From Pseudomonadota bacterium (lineage in GTDB: Bacteria; Pseudomonadota; Gammaproteobacteria; Burkholderiales; Rhodocyclaceae), in the NCBI GenBank assembly GCA_018261905.1, contig JAGTRU010000001.1:310001-374000 (forward strand): a DNA stretch of 64,000 nt, in the 5' to 3' direction. Position 1 is the stretch's first letter. Each line of letters begins with the position of its first letter. Position numbers and translations under genes: made by a program. Below the pieces are notes generated by a model. The model was not told the DNA's origin and searched no databases. It saw only the letters and a program-made list of their open reading frames with translations. This document shows, piece by piece, positions 27,325 through 36,279 of the stretch.

Positions 27325-27358
27325 CGGGCGACCGGCATTCCCCGGTGACCCAATGCAA

Positions 27359-27389
27359 AAGAGGGAAAGCGCCGGGCACTTTCCCTCTT
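27359..27389 (-). terminator. Hairpin between tRNA-Gly and tRNA-Leu
   Basis: Perfect 11-bp stem AAGAGGGAAAG/CTTTCCCTCTT with a 9-base loop. Read on the minus strand it is followed by TTGC, giving a short T-run (CTCTTTTGC), so it may terminate or attenuate transcription of the Gly-Cys-Gly tRNAs before tRNA-Leu, or serve as a processing hairpin. Confidence 0.5.
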
Positions 27390-27397
27390 CTGAATTT

Positions 27398-27473
27398 TGG
27401 AGCGGCAGAAGAGTCTCGAACTCTCGACCTCAACCTTGGCAAGGTTGCGCTCTACCAACTGAGCTACTGCCGC
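27398..27473 (-). tRNA. tRNA-Gly (anticodon GCC), copy 1
   Basis: 76 nt with encoded CCA. Acceptor GCGGCAG/CTGCCGC, D arm AGCTCAGTTGGTAGAGC, anticodon stem CAACC/GGTTG around TTGCCAA, T loop GTTCGAGAC. Identical in sequence to the second copy at 27611-27686. Confidence 0.97.
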
Positions 27474-27480
27474 GTATTCT

Positions 27481-27554
27481 TGGAGGCGCGAGCCGGAGTC
27501 GAACCGACCTACACGGATTTGCAATCCGGTGCATAACCGCTTTGCTATCGCGCC
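27481..27554 (-). tRNA. tRNA-Cys (anticodon GCA)
   Basis: 74 nt with encoded CCA. Acceptor GGCGCGA, loop TTGCAAA in the anticodon arm giving GCA, T loop GGTTCGACTCC. It lies between the two identical tRNA-Gly genes. Confidence 0.97.
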
Positions 27555-27610
27555 TATCCGAAAACGTCTTTTACAACCTGGAATAAAGTTTTGCTTTACC
27601 CCGAAAAAAC

Positions 27611-27686
27611 TGGAGCGGCAGAAGAGTCTCGAACTCTCGACCTCAACCTTGGCAAGGTTGCGCTCTACCAACTGAGCTACTGCCGC
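27611..27686 (-). tRNA. tRNA-Gly (anticodon GCC), copy 2
   Basis: 76 nt with encoded CCA, identical base for base to the copy at 27398-27473. First in transcription order of the group, 27 bp downstream of pgsA. The order uvrC-pgsA-glyW-cysT-leuZ is the same as in E. coli, with an added Gly copy here. Confidence 0.97.
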
Positions 27687-27713
27687 GTCAAACAGAGCGC
27701 GCATTATAGGCCC

Positions 27714-28292
27714 TTACTTTTCTCCACTGCGCTTGGCGATTTCCGGCCAGGCCATACGCAGGTAATAACCCATCGACCATAGGGTCAACAAGGCGGCGAT
27801 CCAGATCAGCCAGTTGCCGATAACCCGCACGTCGTAGCCGAGCAGCGGCACATGGTAGAGCAACAGGGGAATGGCCGTCATTTGCGCGGCGGTCTTGATC
27901 TTGCCGAGCATCGAGACGGCGACGCTCTTGGCGGCGCCGATTTTCGCCATCCATTCGCGCAACGCCGAGATGGTGATTTCGCGGCCGATGATGATCATGG
28001 CAATGATGGCGTTGGTCCGCCCGAGCTCGACGAGGACGATCAGGGCGGCGGCGACCATCAGCTTGTCGGCGACCGGATCGAGAAAGGCACCGAAGGCCGA
28101 GGTCTGGTTCAGGCGGCGCGCCAGGTAACCATCCGCCCAGTCGGTCAGCGCCGCCGCGACGAAGATCAGGGTGGCCGCCGTGTCGCGCTCGGCGAGCGTT
28201 GCCCAGTCGGCCGGCAGGTAATACAGCGCGATCAACAGCGGTATCGCGACGATGCGTAGCCAGGTCAGCAGGATGGGCAGATTAAAGGGCAT
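27714..28292 (-). CDS. pgsA: CDP-diacylglycerol-glycerol-3-phosphate 3-phosphatidyltransferase
   Basis: 192 aa, four or more spans, first committed step to phosphatidylglycerol. ATG 28292 gives MPFNLPILLTWLRIVAIPLL; the longer upstream frame overlaps uvrC and is discarded. The CDP-alcohol phosphotransferase motif DG-x2-AR-x8-G-x3-D-x3-D is intact as DGYLARR...GAFLDPVADK. 4 bp after uvrC, so co-transcribed. Confidence 0.96.
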   Translation of the reverse strand: MPFNLPILLTWLRIVAIPLLIALYYLPADWATLAERDTAATLIFVAAALTDWADGYLARRLNQTSAFGAFLDPVADKLMVAAALIVLVELGRTNAIIAMIIIGREITISALREWMAKIGAAKSVAVSMLGKIKTAAQMTAIPLLLYHVPLLGYDVRVIGNWLIWIAALLTLWSMGYYLRMAWPEIAKRSGEK

Positions 28293-28296
28293 GTGT

Positions 28297-30108
28297 TCAA
28301 TGTAGCGCAGAATGAATTTTTTCGGCCAATTCCCGACTGATGCCGGGAACTTCCGCCAGTTGTTCCGCGCTGGCCGCGAGAACGCCGGGCAAACCACCAA
28401 AGCGTGCCACCAGTGCTTTGCGCCGGGCCGGGCCGATTCCGGGCAGGCTGTCCAGGGTCGAAGTCTTCCTCGCCTTGCCGCGTTGGGCACGATGGCCGGT
28501 GATGGCAAAACGGTGAGCTTCGTCGCGGACTTCCTGTATCAGATGCAGCGCCGGGTGTTCCGGCGGCAATTGTAACGGCTCCCGCCCCTCAGGGAAAATC
28601 AGCGTTTCCAGCCCCGGCTTGCGTTCTTCGCCCTTGGCCACGCCGATCATCGGCAGATAGGCCAGGCCGAGCTCGTTCAAGGCGGCGTAAGCCGAAGCCA
28701 CCTGCCCCTTGCCGCCGTCGATCAGGATCAGGTCGGGCGCGACGCCCTCGCCGTTGGCCACCTTGTCGTAACGCCGGGTGACCGCCTGGCGCATGGCGGC
28801 GTAATCGTCGCCCGGGGTGATGTCGCGGATGTTGAAGCGCCGGTAATCGGACTTTTTCATGCCGCTGCCCTGGTAGACAACGCAGGAAGCAACCGCCGCT
28901 TCGCCCATGGTGTGGCTGATGTCGAAGCACTCGATGCGGGCAATCGCCTCCGGCAACTGCAAGGCTTCCTGCAGGGCGAGGAGCCGCTGTTCCTGCTGGG
29001 CCGTCGCCTGGTTGCGCGCCAGGATCGCCAGCCGGGCATTTTGCCGCGCCATCTCGACCCAGGCCCGATGCAGCAGCGAGCGCCCTTCCTGGATGGGGAC
29101 GGGACGCCCGGCCAGCTCGGCTAGCGCCCCTTCCAGTTCGCCCTTTTCATCAGCCGGCAGGGACGGCGCAACCAACAGACGGGCCGGCGCCGGGTGCATC
29201 GAGTAGTGCTGGCGGATGAAGGCGGCCGCGGCATCGCCAATCGTCGAGTCGCCGGCATTGCTGGGAAACAGCGGCCGGTCGCCGAGATGGCGCCCGCCAC
29301 GCACCATGGCCAGATTGACGCACAACTGCCCGGCTTCCTTGAGGGCGACGATGATGTCGACGTCTTCGCCCTTGCTGCTCGAAATGAACTGCTTTTCCTG
29401 GACCTGGTGCAGGGACTGGATCTGGTCGCGATAGATCGCCGCCTGTTCGAAGGCCAGCCGCTGTGCGGCTTCTTCCATGGCGAGATTGAGGCGCTTGGTG
29501 ACTTCCTGTTGTTTGCCGAGCAGGAACATCGCCGCCAGATTGACGTCGGCGGCGTAGTCAGCGGGCGCGATCAGTCCGACACACGGCCCGCTGCAGCGCT
29601 TGATCTGGTACAGCAGACAGGGCCGCGAACGGTTGGCGAAGACGCTGTCCTCGCAGGTGCGCAGGCGGAACATCTTTTGCAGCAGGTGGATGCTGTCGCG
29701 CACCGCCCACGACGAGGGATAAGGACCGAAATAGTCGGCCTTGCGGTCGGGATTGCCGCGATAAAACCCCAGACGCGGCGATTCGCCGCGCGTGATGACG
29801 ATGTAGGGGTAGGACTTGTCGTCGCGGAACAGGATGTTGTAGCGCGGCGCCAGCGACTTGATCAGGTTGTTTTCGAGCAGTAGCGCTTCGGCCTCGGTGC
29901 GCGTCGAGGTTGTTTCAATAGCCGCGATCTGGCTGACCATGTGGGCGATGCGCAGGCTCGGCAGATTCTCGCGGAAATACGAGGAGACCCGTTTTTTCAG
30001 GTTCTTGGCCTTGCCGACGTAAAGCACGACGGCGTTGGCGTCGAGCATCCGGTACACGCCCGGCAATTCGGTCAGCGAGGCCAGGAAGGCCTTGGCATCA
30101 AAGCTCAT
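28297..30108 (-). CDS. uvrC: UvrABC excinuclease subunit C
   Basis: 603 aa. Makes both incisions in nucleotide excision repair. N-terminal GIY-YIG nuclease (GVYRMLDANAVVLYVGKAKN, LKKRVSSYF), Cys cluster CLLYQIKRCSGPC, UVR motif about 200-235, RNase H-like C-nuclease with ECFDISHTMGE and LILIDGGKGQ, and a C-terminal helix-hairpin-helix pair (LDSLPGIGPARRKALVARFGG split by short linkers). ATG 30108. Followed by pgsA, a widely conserved order. Confidence 0.97.
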   Translation of the reverse strand: MSFDAKAFLASLTELPGVYRMLDANAVVLYVGKAKNLKKRVSSYFRENLPSLRIAHMVSQIAAIETTSTRTEAEALLLENNLIKSLAPRYNILFRDDKSYPYIVITRGESPRLGFYRGNPDRKADYFGPYPSSWAVRDSIHLLQKMFRLRTCEDSVFANRSRPCLLYQIKRCSGPCVGLIAPADYAADVNLAAMFLLGKQQEVTKRLNLAMEEAAQRLAFEQAAIYRDQIQSLHQVQEKQFISSSKGEDVDIIVALKEAGQLCVNLAMVRGGRHLGDRPLFPSNAGDSTIGDAAAAFIRQHYSMHPAPARLLVAPSLPADEKGELEGALAELAGRPVPIQEGRSLLHRAWVEMARQNARLAILARNQATAQQEQRLLALQEALQLPEAIARIECFDISHTMGEAAVASCVVYQGSGMKKSDYRRFNIRDITPGDDYAAMRQAVTRRYDKVANGEGVAPDLILIDGGKGQVASAYAALNELGLAYLPMIGVAKGEERKPGLETLIFPEGREPLQLPPEHPALHLIQEVRDEAHRFAITGHRAQRGKARKTSTLDSLPGIGPARRKALVARFGGLPGVLAASAEQLAEVPGISRELAEKIHSALH

Positions 30109-30120
30109 GCGGCGACTCTC

Positions 30121-30768
30121 TTATGCGAGATGTGCCTTGACGCCGGCAAAGACGGCCTCGAAGCTGTCGCGCGAGAGCCGGCCGGTACGCCAGTTGTAGC
30201 CGCTGCAATGATAGCTGTCGACGAGCAGGCGCCCGTCCGGCAACTGATGCTGCACGTTGTGCCCGAAAACATGCTCCTTGAGCTTGAGGCCGTAGGCCCA
30301 GAGCAGCGCCTGGTGGGCAACGCCGCCCAGGGCGACGATGACTTTCAGCTGCGGCATGGCGGCCAGCTCCGCCTTGAGGTGGGCGTTGCACTGGCGGATC
30401 TCGGCGGTCAGCGGCTTGTTGGCCGGCGGCAGGCAGCGCACGGCATTGGTGATCCGGCAGTCGTTGAGCTGCATGGCCGGATTGGCCCAACTGTCGTCGC
30501 CCAGCGCTTCGGCCGCAGTGGCGAAACCGAAGCGATGCAGGGCCGGATAGAGCAGCTCGCCGGCGACGTCGCCGGTGAATGGGCGACCGGTGCGATTGGC
30601 ACCTTTTTCGCCGGGGCCAAGGCCGACGACCAGCAAGCGGGCATCCAGAGAGCCGAAGGCGGGAACCGGCAGGGCGTGCCAGTCGGGGTCACGCTGGCGA
30701 ATCATGGCAAGGTGGGCAGCCAAGCGCGGACAGGCCGTGCAGCCCTGAGGGTCGGTAAATGAAGACAT
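30121..30768 (-). CDS. Uracil-DNA glycosylase, family 5 (UDGb-like)
   Basis: 215 aa base-excision repair glycosylase. ATG 30768 gives MSSFTDPQGCTACPRLAAH; a much longer open frame upstream is antisense to earP. Motif A reads GLGPGEKGANRTGRPFTGD, as in family 5, lacking the Asp/Asn of classical Ung. Iron-sulfur Cys: CTAC near residue 10-13, and CRITNAVRCLPP plus a later Cys. Motif B is YHCSGYNWRTGRL. Family 5 acts on uracil and some deaminated purines (family knowledge). 12 bp upstream of uvrC, so probably one DNA-repair transcript. Confidence 0.88.
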   Translation of the reverse strand: MSSFTDPQGCTACPRLAAHLAMIRQRDPDWHALPVPAFGSLDARLLVVGLGPGEKGANRTGRPFTGDVAGELLYPALHRFGFATAAEALGDDSWANPAMQLNDCRITNAVRCLPPANKPLTAEIRQCNAHLKAELAAMPQLKVIVALGGVAHQALLWAYGLKLKEHVFGHNVQHQLPDGRLLVDSYHCSGYNWRTGRLSRDSFEAVFAGVKAHLA

Positions 30769-30783
30769 GGCGGAGATGTTAGC

Positions 30784-31875
30784 ATGGCGGCCATGCAGCG
30801 ACATTGGGACATCTTTTGCCGGGTCATCGACAACTACGGCGACATCGGCGTTTGTTGGCGCCTGGCCAGGCAACTGGTGGCCGAGCATGATCTGGCCGTG
30901 CGTCTCTGGCTGGATGACCCGGCCAGCCTGCAAGCGCTGGCGCCGGACTTGCTTATCGACCGGCCAACACAGCGCGTGGCCGGCGTCGAAATCGTGCACT
31001 GGACGGATGATTTTGCCGTCGACCGGGTGGCCGATGTCGTCATCGAGGCTTTCGCCTGCGAACTGCCGGCCGCCTACATCGCGGCCATGGCGGCGGCCTC
31101 GCCCAAACCGTACTGGATCAACCTCGAATACCTGACCGCCGAAAGCTGGGCGGAAAGCTGCCATGGCATGGCTTCGCCCCACCCTTCCCAGCCCTTGGTC
31201 AAACATTTTTATTTTCCCGGTTTTACGCCTGCGACCGGCGGCCTGCTGCGCGAAATGGACCTGCTTGCCCGACGCGATGCGGAAGTATCCAACCGACCGC
31301 CCGGCGAAGCCCTGGAAATCAGCCTGTTTTGTTATGACACGGCGCCGGTCGGCGAATTGCTCGACATCCTCGCTGCTTCGCCCACGCCGGTCAGCTGCCT
31401 GGTCCCGCCGGGCAAGCCGCTGGCAGCGGTGAGCGCCCATCTGGGCGGCGCCGGCCCCTGGCAGCTTGGACAATTGCGCGTCCAGCCCATCCCCTTTCTG
31501 GCGCAGGACGACTACGACCGCCTGCTGTGGCGCTGCGCCATCAACTTCGTGCGCGGCGAGGACTCCTTCGTGCGCGCCCAATGGGCCGGCCAGGCTTTCG
31601 TCTGGCAGATCTACCGGCAGGACGAAAAGGCGCATCTGGTCAAGCTGGAAGCCTTCCTGGAGCGCTACACCGCCGGACTCGACACGGCGACGAAAGCGGC
31701 AGCGATCGCCCTGTTCCGGGCCTGGAATACCGGCCAGGGCCTGGCCGCGGCTTGGCCGGACTTTCTCGCCAAACGGGCGCAATTGGCCGAATACAACCGC
31801 CTATGGGCGGCAGAACTCGCCGGAGCTGCCGATCTGGCGGCGGGACTCGTCAAATTCTGTTCCCCCAAGGTATAA
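30784..31875 (+). CDS. earP: EF-P arginine rhamnosyltransferase EarP
   Basis: 363 aa GT-B glycosyltransferase that attaches rhamnose from dTDP-rhamnose to Arg32 of EF-P. Typical pieces: WDIFCRVIDNYGDIGVCWR near the start with the catalytic Asp region, VIEAFACELPAAYI, NLEYLTAESWAE, HFYFPGFTPATGGLLRE, and the C-terminal NFVRGEDSFVRAQWAG and VWQIYRQDEKAH. ATG 30784 lies 8 bp after GGAG; ATG 30793 is the alternative. Directly upstream of efp, which carries the target Arg. Confidence 0.97.
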   Translation: MAAMQRHWDIFCRVIDNYGDIGVCWRLARQLVAEHDLAVRLWLDDPASLQALAPDLLIDRPTQRVAGVEIVHWTDDFAVDRVADVVIEAFACELPAAYIAAMAAASPKPYWINLEYLTAESWAESCHGMASPHPSQPLVKHFYFPGFTPATGGLLREMDLLARRDAEVSNRPPGEALEISLFCYDTAPVGELLDILAASPTPVSCLVPPGKPLAAVSAHLGGAGPWQLGQLRVQPIPFLAQDDYDRLLWRCAINFVRGEDSFVRAQWAGQAFVWQIYRQDEKAHLVKLEAFLERYTAGLDTATKAAAIALFRAWNTGQGLAAAWPDFLAKRAQLAEYNRLWAAELAGAADLAAGLVKFCSPKV

Positions 31876-31876
31876 T
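31871..31876 (+). promoter_or_regulatory. Possible -10 element for efp
   Basis: A perfect TATAAT straddles the earP stop codon, 36 bp before the efp start codon. No good -35 lies 16-18 bp upstream, so activity is uncertain; it would let efp be expressed independently of earP. Confidence 0.35.
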
Positions 31877-31912
31877 CTGACGCTTTAATTTTTCAGATTT
31901 TTGGGAATCCCG

Positions 31913-32470
31913 ATGAAGACCGCAATGGAACTCCGCTCCGGCAACGTGATCATGGTTGGTGCCGACCCACTCGTCGTCCAGAAGACCGAGTACAACAAGT
32001 CCGGCCGTAACGCTGCGGTCGTCAAGATGAAACTGAAGAACCTGCTTTCCGGCAATCCGTCGGAAGCGGTATACAAGGCCGACGACAAGTTCGAAGTCGT
32101 CCAGCTCGACAAGAAGGAAGTGACCTACTCCTACTTCGCCGACCCGATGTATGTCTTCATGGATGCCGACTACGAGCAGTTCGAAGTCGAAGCCGAAAAC
32201 ATGACCGACGCGCTGAAGTACCTGGAAGACGGCCTCGCTTGCGAAGTTGTGTTCTACAACGGCAAGGCCATCTCGGTCGAACTGCCGACCAGCGTCGTGC
32301 GCGAAGTCATCTACACCGAGCCGGCCGTCAAGGGTGACACCTCGGGCAAGGTTCTGAAGCCGGCCAAGCTGGCCACCGGTTTCGAGCTGCCGGTTCCGGC
32401 TTTCGTCAATATCGGCGACAAGATCGAAATCGACACCCGTACCGACGAATACCGCAACCGCGTCAAGTAA
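31913..32470 (+). CDS. efp: Elongation factor P (arginine type)
   Basis: 185 aa, three beta-barrel domains. Relieves ribosome stalling at polyproline. ATG 31913 gives [16 protein letters not shown]; an in-frame TTG at 31901 is not needed. The modification loop reads [11 protein letters not shown] with Arg at position 32, the residue rhamnosylated by EarP, and not the Lys used by EpmA. C-terminal signature [17 protein letters not shown]. 37 bp after earP. The downstream perfect hairpin ends the transcript. Confidence 0.98.
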   Translation: MKTAMELRSGNVIMVGADPLVVQKTEYNKSGRNAAVVKMKLKNLLSGNPSEAVYKADDKFEVVQLDKKEVTYSYFADPMYVFMDADYEQFEVEAENMTDALKYLEDGLACEVVFYNGKAISVELPTSVVREVIYTEPAVKGDTSGKVLKPAKLATGFELPVPAFVNIGDKIEIDTRTDEYRNRVK

Positions 32471-32494
32471 TCCGGCGCTTCTTCGGGTACGAAA

Positions 32495-32518
32495 ATCGGG
32501 CAGCCCAGGCTGCCCGAT
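32495..32518. terminator. Convergent terminator between efp and nagZ
   Basis: Perfect 11-bp inverted repeat ATCGGGCAGCC/GGCTGCCCGAT with a 2-base spacer. On the minus strand it is followed by TTTTC, on the + strand by TTGCATTTC. Its position between the converging efp and nagZ stops suggests use in both directions. Confidence 0.75.
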
Positions 32519-32524
32519 TGCATT

Positions 32525-33544
32525 TCAGGGAAGCAAGCTGGCGATTCCCGCCAGCGCCTCCCGATAGGCCGGCAGGTCCTGCAAGCTCGGCCAGTCGGCT
32601 GCCGCCGTCTGCGGCATCAGCGCTGCGACCCGTTGGCCGCGCAGCACGTCGACTTCCGGGTGCCAGTCGGCCAGCACCTCGGCTACCGAATCCGGTGCAT
32701 TGCACACCAGCAGCATGTCGCAACCGGCGCGATAGGCGGTGTCGACGCGTTGCAGCATGCCGCCGACGACACCAGCCCCGGCCATCGATAAATCGTCGGT
32801 AAAAACGACGCCATTAAACTTGATGTCGTTTCTTAAGTAACTTATCCATTTGTTTGAAAATACGGCAGTATTACAGTCGTAGCACTCATAGATGACATGC
32901 GCCGCCATGACCGCATCGAGGGCCAGTTCGCGATAAGGTTGCAGGTCTTCCCGCATCGCTTCCAGTGGCCGATCGTCGACCGGCAACTCGACGTGGGAAT
33001 CGGGAATGACGTAGCCGTGCCCGGGAAAATGCTTGCCGCAGGAAGCCATGCCGGCCTGCCGCAAGCCGGCCGTCAGCGCAGCGGCCAGGGCGATGACCAC
33101 GGCCGGCTGACGATGGAAGGCACGGTCGCCGATGACCCGCGATGGGCCGTAATCGAGATCGAGCACCGGCGTGAACGAGTAATCGACACCGCGCGCCCGC
33201 AATTCGGCGGCCAGCACATAGCCGACCTGTTGCGCGGCCCGTTTGGCGGCGGCCGGATCTTTGTCCCACAGTCGCCCCAGCGCCGCCATCGGCGGCAGGC
33301 GGGTAAAGCCTTCGCGAAAGCGTTGCACCCGGCCGCCTTCGTGATCGACGGCGATCAGCAAGGCCGGTTGCCGCAAGGCATGGATTTCGGCGGTCAGTTG
33401 TTCGAGTTGCTGTGGATTCGCGTAATTGCGCGAAAACAGGATGATGCCGCCGACCAGCGGGTGGCCAAGCCGTTCCCGATCGAGATCGCTCAAGGCCGTG
33501 CCGGCGATATCGATCATCAGCGGACCAAGGGGCAGATGCCTCAT
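32525..33544 (-). CDS. nagZ: Beta-N-acetylhexosaminidase (peptidoglycan recycling)
   Basis: 339 aa glycoside hydrolase family 3 enzyme that removes GlcNAc from anhydro-muropeptides in the cytoplasm. Motifs: MIDIAGTALSDLDRERLGHP, GGIILFSRNYAN, DHEGGRVQRFREGFTRLPP, KHFPGHGYVIPDSHVELP (catalytic His) and the nucleophile in VVFTDDLSMAGA. Around 32790-32895 the DNA becomes clearly AT-rich and encodes an unusual stretch (YECYDCNTAVFSNKWISYL). ATG 33544 overlaps acpS by 4 bp. Confidence 0.97.
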   Translation of the reverse strand: MRHLPLGPLMIDIAGTALSDLDRERLGHPLVGGIILFSRNYANPQQLEQLTAEIHALRQPALLIAVDHEGGRVQRFREGFTRLPPMAALGRLWDKDPAAAKRAAQQVGYVLAAELRARGVDYSFTPVLDLDYGPSRVIGDRAFHRQPAVVIALAAALTAGLRQAGMASCGKHFPGHGYVIPDSHVELPVDDRPLEAMREDLQPYRELALDAVMAAHVIYECYDCNTAVFSNKWISYLRNDIKFNGVVFTDDLSMAGAGVVGGMLQRVDTAYRAGCDMLLVCNAPDSVAEVLADWHPEVDVLRGQRVAALMPQTAAADWPSLQDLPAYREALAGIASLLP

Positions 33545-33918
33545 GCGTGCTCCAGAATGACGTAGGCGATGGCGTAATCGGCTTCATCGCTGATTGAGAG
33601 GTGCGCCCGCAGATGCCGGCTGGCGATCAGTTCGGCCAGCGGACCGGAGAACAATAGTTGCGGCTTGCCCAGTTCGTCGTGACCGACGGCAATTGCCGGC
33701 AGCACGGCGGGCGGACTGATGCCGGTGCCGAGCGCCTTGCCGAAGGCTTCCTTGGCGGCAAAGCGTTTGGCGAGAAAGCGCCCCTTGTCGGCCGCCTTGG
33801 CGAAGTCGGCGAATTCTTCCGGCGCCAGCAGTTTTTCCAGTGCCTTTTCGCCATGGCGCTCCCACATGCCGCGCAGGCGGGCGACGGCAGCGATGTCGGT
33901 GCCGATGCCGTGGATCAT
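33541..33918 (-). CDS. acpS: Holo-[acyl-carrier-protein] synthase
   Basis: 125 aa. Transfers 4'-phosphopantetheine from CoA to acyl carrier protein. Magnesium/CoA motifs: [14 protein letters not shown] near the start and [15 protein letters not shown] in the middle. ATG 33918. Overlaps pdxJ and nagZ by 4 bp each, the usual pdxJ-acpS arrangement. Its substrate gene acpP lies about 12 kb away in this window. Confidence 0.97.
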   Translation of the reverse strand: MIHGIGTDIAAVARLRGMWERHGEKALEKLLAPEEFADFAKAADKGRFLAKRFAAKEAFGKALGTGISPPAVLPAIAVGHDELGKPQLLFSGPLAELIASRHLRAHLSISDEADYAIAYVILEHA

Positions 33919-34673
33919 GCGGCGTTCTGCACCGCTTCGCGCATCAATTGTTTCATTTCGCGCACGGCCTCGCGCAGGCCGACGAATACCGAGCGGCTGA
34001 CGATGGCGTGGCCGATGTGCAGTTCGCGGATGCCGGCCAGGGCCGCAACCGGTTGGACGTTGTAGTAATTGAGCGCATGTCCGGCATTGAAGCGCATGCC
34101 AAGATCGCGAATGGCCTGGCCGGCCTGGCGGATTTTCGCCAGTTCGGTCAGCACGGCCGGCGCTTCGGCATCCCGACCACGGGCATGGAAGGCGTGGGCG
34201 TAAGGACCGGTATGGATTTCGCAGACCCGGGCGCCGATACGCGCCGCTGCCTCGATCTGCGGCAACTCGGCATCGATGAAGACGCTGGTGGTGATGCCGG
34301 CATCGGCCAGCCGGCTGATTACTTCTTTCAGACGTGCTTCCTGGGCCAGCACGTCAAGCCCGCCTTCGGTGGTGATCTCGTGCCGGCCTTCGGGCACCAG
34401 CATGGCCATTTCCGGCTGCAGGCCGCAGGCGATGCCGACCATTTCATCGGTCGCCGCCATCTCCAGATTGAGCTTGACCTGGGTCAGCTCGCGCAGTCGC
34501 CGGACGTCCGCATCCTGGATGTGCCGGCGGTCTTCGCGCAAATGCACGGTGATGCCGTCGGCCCCGGCCAGGTGCGCTTCGACGGCGGCCCAGACGGGAT
34601 CGGGTTCGTAGGTCTGGCGCGCCTGGCGCAGCGTGGCGACGTGGTCGATGTTGACGCCCAGTTCGATCATCAT
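33915..34673 (-). CDS. pdxJ: Pyridoxine 5'-phosphate synthase
   Basis: 252 aa TIM barrel, last step of DXP-dependent vitamin B6 synthesis. Signature: [95 protein letters not shown]. Starts at ATG 34673 or the adjacent ATG 34670; overlaps recO by 4 bp. Length is normal. Confidence 0.98.
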   Translation of the reverse strand: MMIELGVNIDHVATLRQARQTYEPDPVWAAVEAHLAGADGITVHLREDRRHIQDADVRRLRELTQVKLNLEMAATDEMVGIACGLQPEMAMLVPEGRHEITTEGGLDVLAQEARLKEVISRLADAGITTSVFIDAELPQIEAAARIGARVCEIHTGPYAHAFHARGRDAEAPAVLTELAKIRQAGQAIRDLGMRFNAGHALNYYNVQPVAALAGIRELHIGHAIVSRSVFVGLREAVREMKQLMREAVQNAA

Positions 34674-35398
34674 AATTCCTGCAGCTCCTTGAATATTTTG
34701 CGTGTTTCCAACTCGACACCAGCCAGGTAATAGGCCATCAGCGTACGCATCAGGGCCTTGGCCTCGCTGCGCGAACGCGGATCGGCAAAGTTTTCGGCCG
34801 CCAGATCGAGCAGGGTTTGGCCGCTGACCACCTGGGGCGCCGCCTCGGCATGCTCGACGCGTACCGGCCCCTGTTCCATGCGGTAAGTGTACAAGGCATC
34901 CGAGCGGATCGCCTCGCCGGCGCTGTCATGGTTAAGTGTCAGGCCATAACCCAACTCCTGGAGAAGCGCCTTCTCGAAACTGCGCAAGTCGGCTTCGCGA
35001 ACCTTGCCGCTCGGGTCGGCCGCCAGCCGGGCCAACATGTCGGCATAGCGCTCGAACAGGTGCTCGTGAGCATCTTCGCGCGGCAACAAATGCATCAGCA
35101 ATTCGTTCAGGTAATAGCCGCAGAACAGCGCTTCGCCGGCCAGCAGCGGCAAACCGCCCTGCCATTCGGCTTTCATCAGGGTCAGAACTTCGCCCTTGCC
35201 AGCCCAGCCCACCTCGATCGGCTGAAAAGCCATCAACAGGCCGCGAATGGCAGCCCGTGGCCGACGTGCGCCGCGCGCCAACAGTGCCATACGGCCGAAA
35301 TCGCGGGAAAAGACTTCAACAATGAGGCTGGTTTCCCGGAACGGGATGGTGTGCAGTACGTAAGCCGGCTGGCTGTCGACTTTGCTGCGCAGGTTCAT
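34670..35398 (-). CDS. recO: DNA repair protein RecO
   Basis: 242 aa. Helps RecF/RecR load RecA at gaps. N-terminal OB fold ([36 protein letters not shown]), then a helical domain with [19 protein letters not shown] and [12 protein letters not shown]. No zinc Cys cluster, as in many Proteobacteria. ATG 35398 overlaps the era stop by 4 bp. Part of the lepA-lepB-DUF4845-rnc-era-recO-pdxJ-acpS run. Confidence 0.95.
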   Translation of the reverse strand: MNLRSKVDSQPAYVLHTIPFRETSLIVEVFSRDFGRMALLARGARRPRAAIRGLLMAFQPIEVGWAGKGEVLTLMKAEWQGGLPLLAGEALFCGYYLNELLMHLLPREDAHEHLFERYADMLARLAADPSGKVREADLRSFEKALLQELGYGLTLNHDSAGEAIRSDALYTYRMEQGPVRVEHAEAAPQVVSGQTLLDLAAENFADPRSRSEAKALMRTLMAYYLAGVELETRKIFKELQEL

Positions 35399-36279
35399 TC
35401 GTAACCGAGGCTCTTCAGCAGGCGTTCGTCATCGTTCCAGCCGGATTTGACCTTGACCCAGATTTCCAGATAGACCTTGCCATCGAACAGGCGCTCCATG
35501 TCCTGGCGCGCTTCGCTGGCGATACGCTTCAAGGATTCGCCACCCTTGCCGATGACGATGGCTTTGTGGCCTTCGCGATCGACGACGATGGCGGCGAAAA
35601 TTCGCCGCAACTCACCTTCGATTTCGAATCGCTCGATCTCGACCGTGGTCGAATACGGCAATTCGTCGCCGAGCAGACGGAATACCTTTTCGCGGATATA
35701 TTCGGCGGCGAGAAAACGTTCGCTCTTGTCGGTCAGGTCGTCTTCCGGGAACATCAGGCCTTCGTTGGGCAGATGCTTGCGCGCCTCGGCCAGCAGGATA
35801 TCGGTCTGCCGCCCCTTGGTGGCGCTGACCGGCACGACGGCGGTGTAATCGTGGTCGGCCGAGACCAGGGCCAGGAAAGGCAGCAGTTCATTGCGATCCT
35901 TGAACTGGTCGGTCTTGTTCACCACCAGGATAACCGGCCGGTCCTTCGGCAGCAGGCGGACCACCGCCTGATCCTTGGCATCGTAGCGCCCGGCCTCGAC
36001 GACGAAGAGCACGAGGTCAACGTCGCTCAGCGTCTGCGTCACGCCGCGGTTCATTGCCCGGTTCAAAGCATTGGCGTACTTGGTCTGGAAACCCGGCGTA
36101 TCGACGAAGACGAATTGCGCATCCTCGTTGGTGACGATGCCGGTAATGCGATGGCGAGTCGTTTGCGCCTTACGGGAGACGATACTGATTTTTTCGCCGA
36201 CCAGGCGATTGAGCAGGGTCGACTTGCCGACATTGGGACGCCCCACGATGGCGATATAACCGGAACGGATTTTTTTCAT
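35395..36279 (-). CDS. era: GTPase Era
   Basis: 294 aa, 30S ribosome maturation GTPase. G motifs: [14 protein letters not shown] (G1), a T in TTRHRITG (G2), DTPGF (G3), NKTDQF (G4) and SATKG (G5). C-terminal KH domain with [19 protein letters not shown] binding 16S rRNA. ATG 36279 overlaps rnc by 4 bp, the conserved rnc-era order. Confidence 0.98.
   Translation of the reverse strand: MKKIRSGYIAIVGRPNVGKSTLLNRLVGEKISIVSRKAQTTRHRITGIVTNEDAQFVFVDTPGFQTKYANALNRAMNRGVTQTLSDVDLVLFVVEAGRYDAKDQAVVRLLPKDRPVILVVNKTDQFKDRNELLPFLALVSADHDYTAVVPVSATKGRQTDILLAEARKHLPNEGLMFPEDDLTDKSERFLAAEYIREKVFRLLGDELPYSTTVEIERFEIEGELRRIFAAIVVDREGHKAIVIGKGGESLKRIASEARQDMERLFDGKVYLEIWVKVKSGWNDDERLLKSLGYE

Noticed and set aside
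30768..31782. Long minus-strand extension upstream of the uracil-DNA glycosylase start
   Set aside because: It is antisense to earP; the glycosylase has its normal N-terminus with the first iron-sulfur Cys pair just after ATG 30768.
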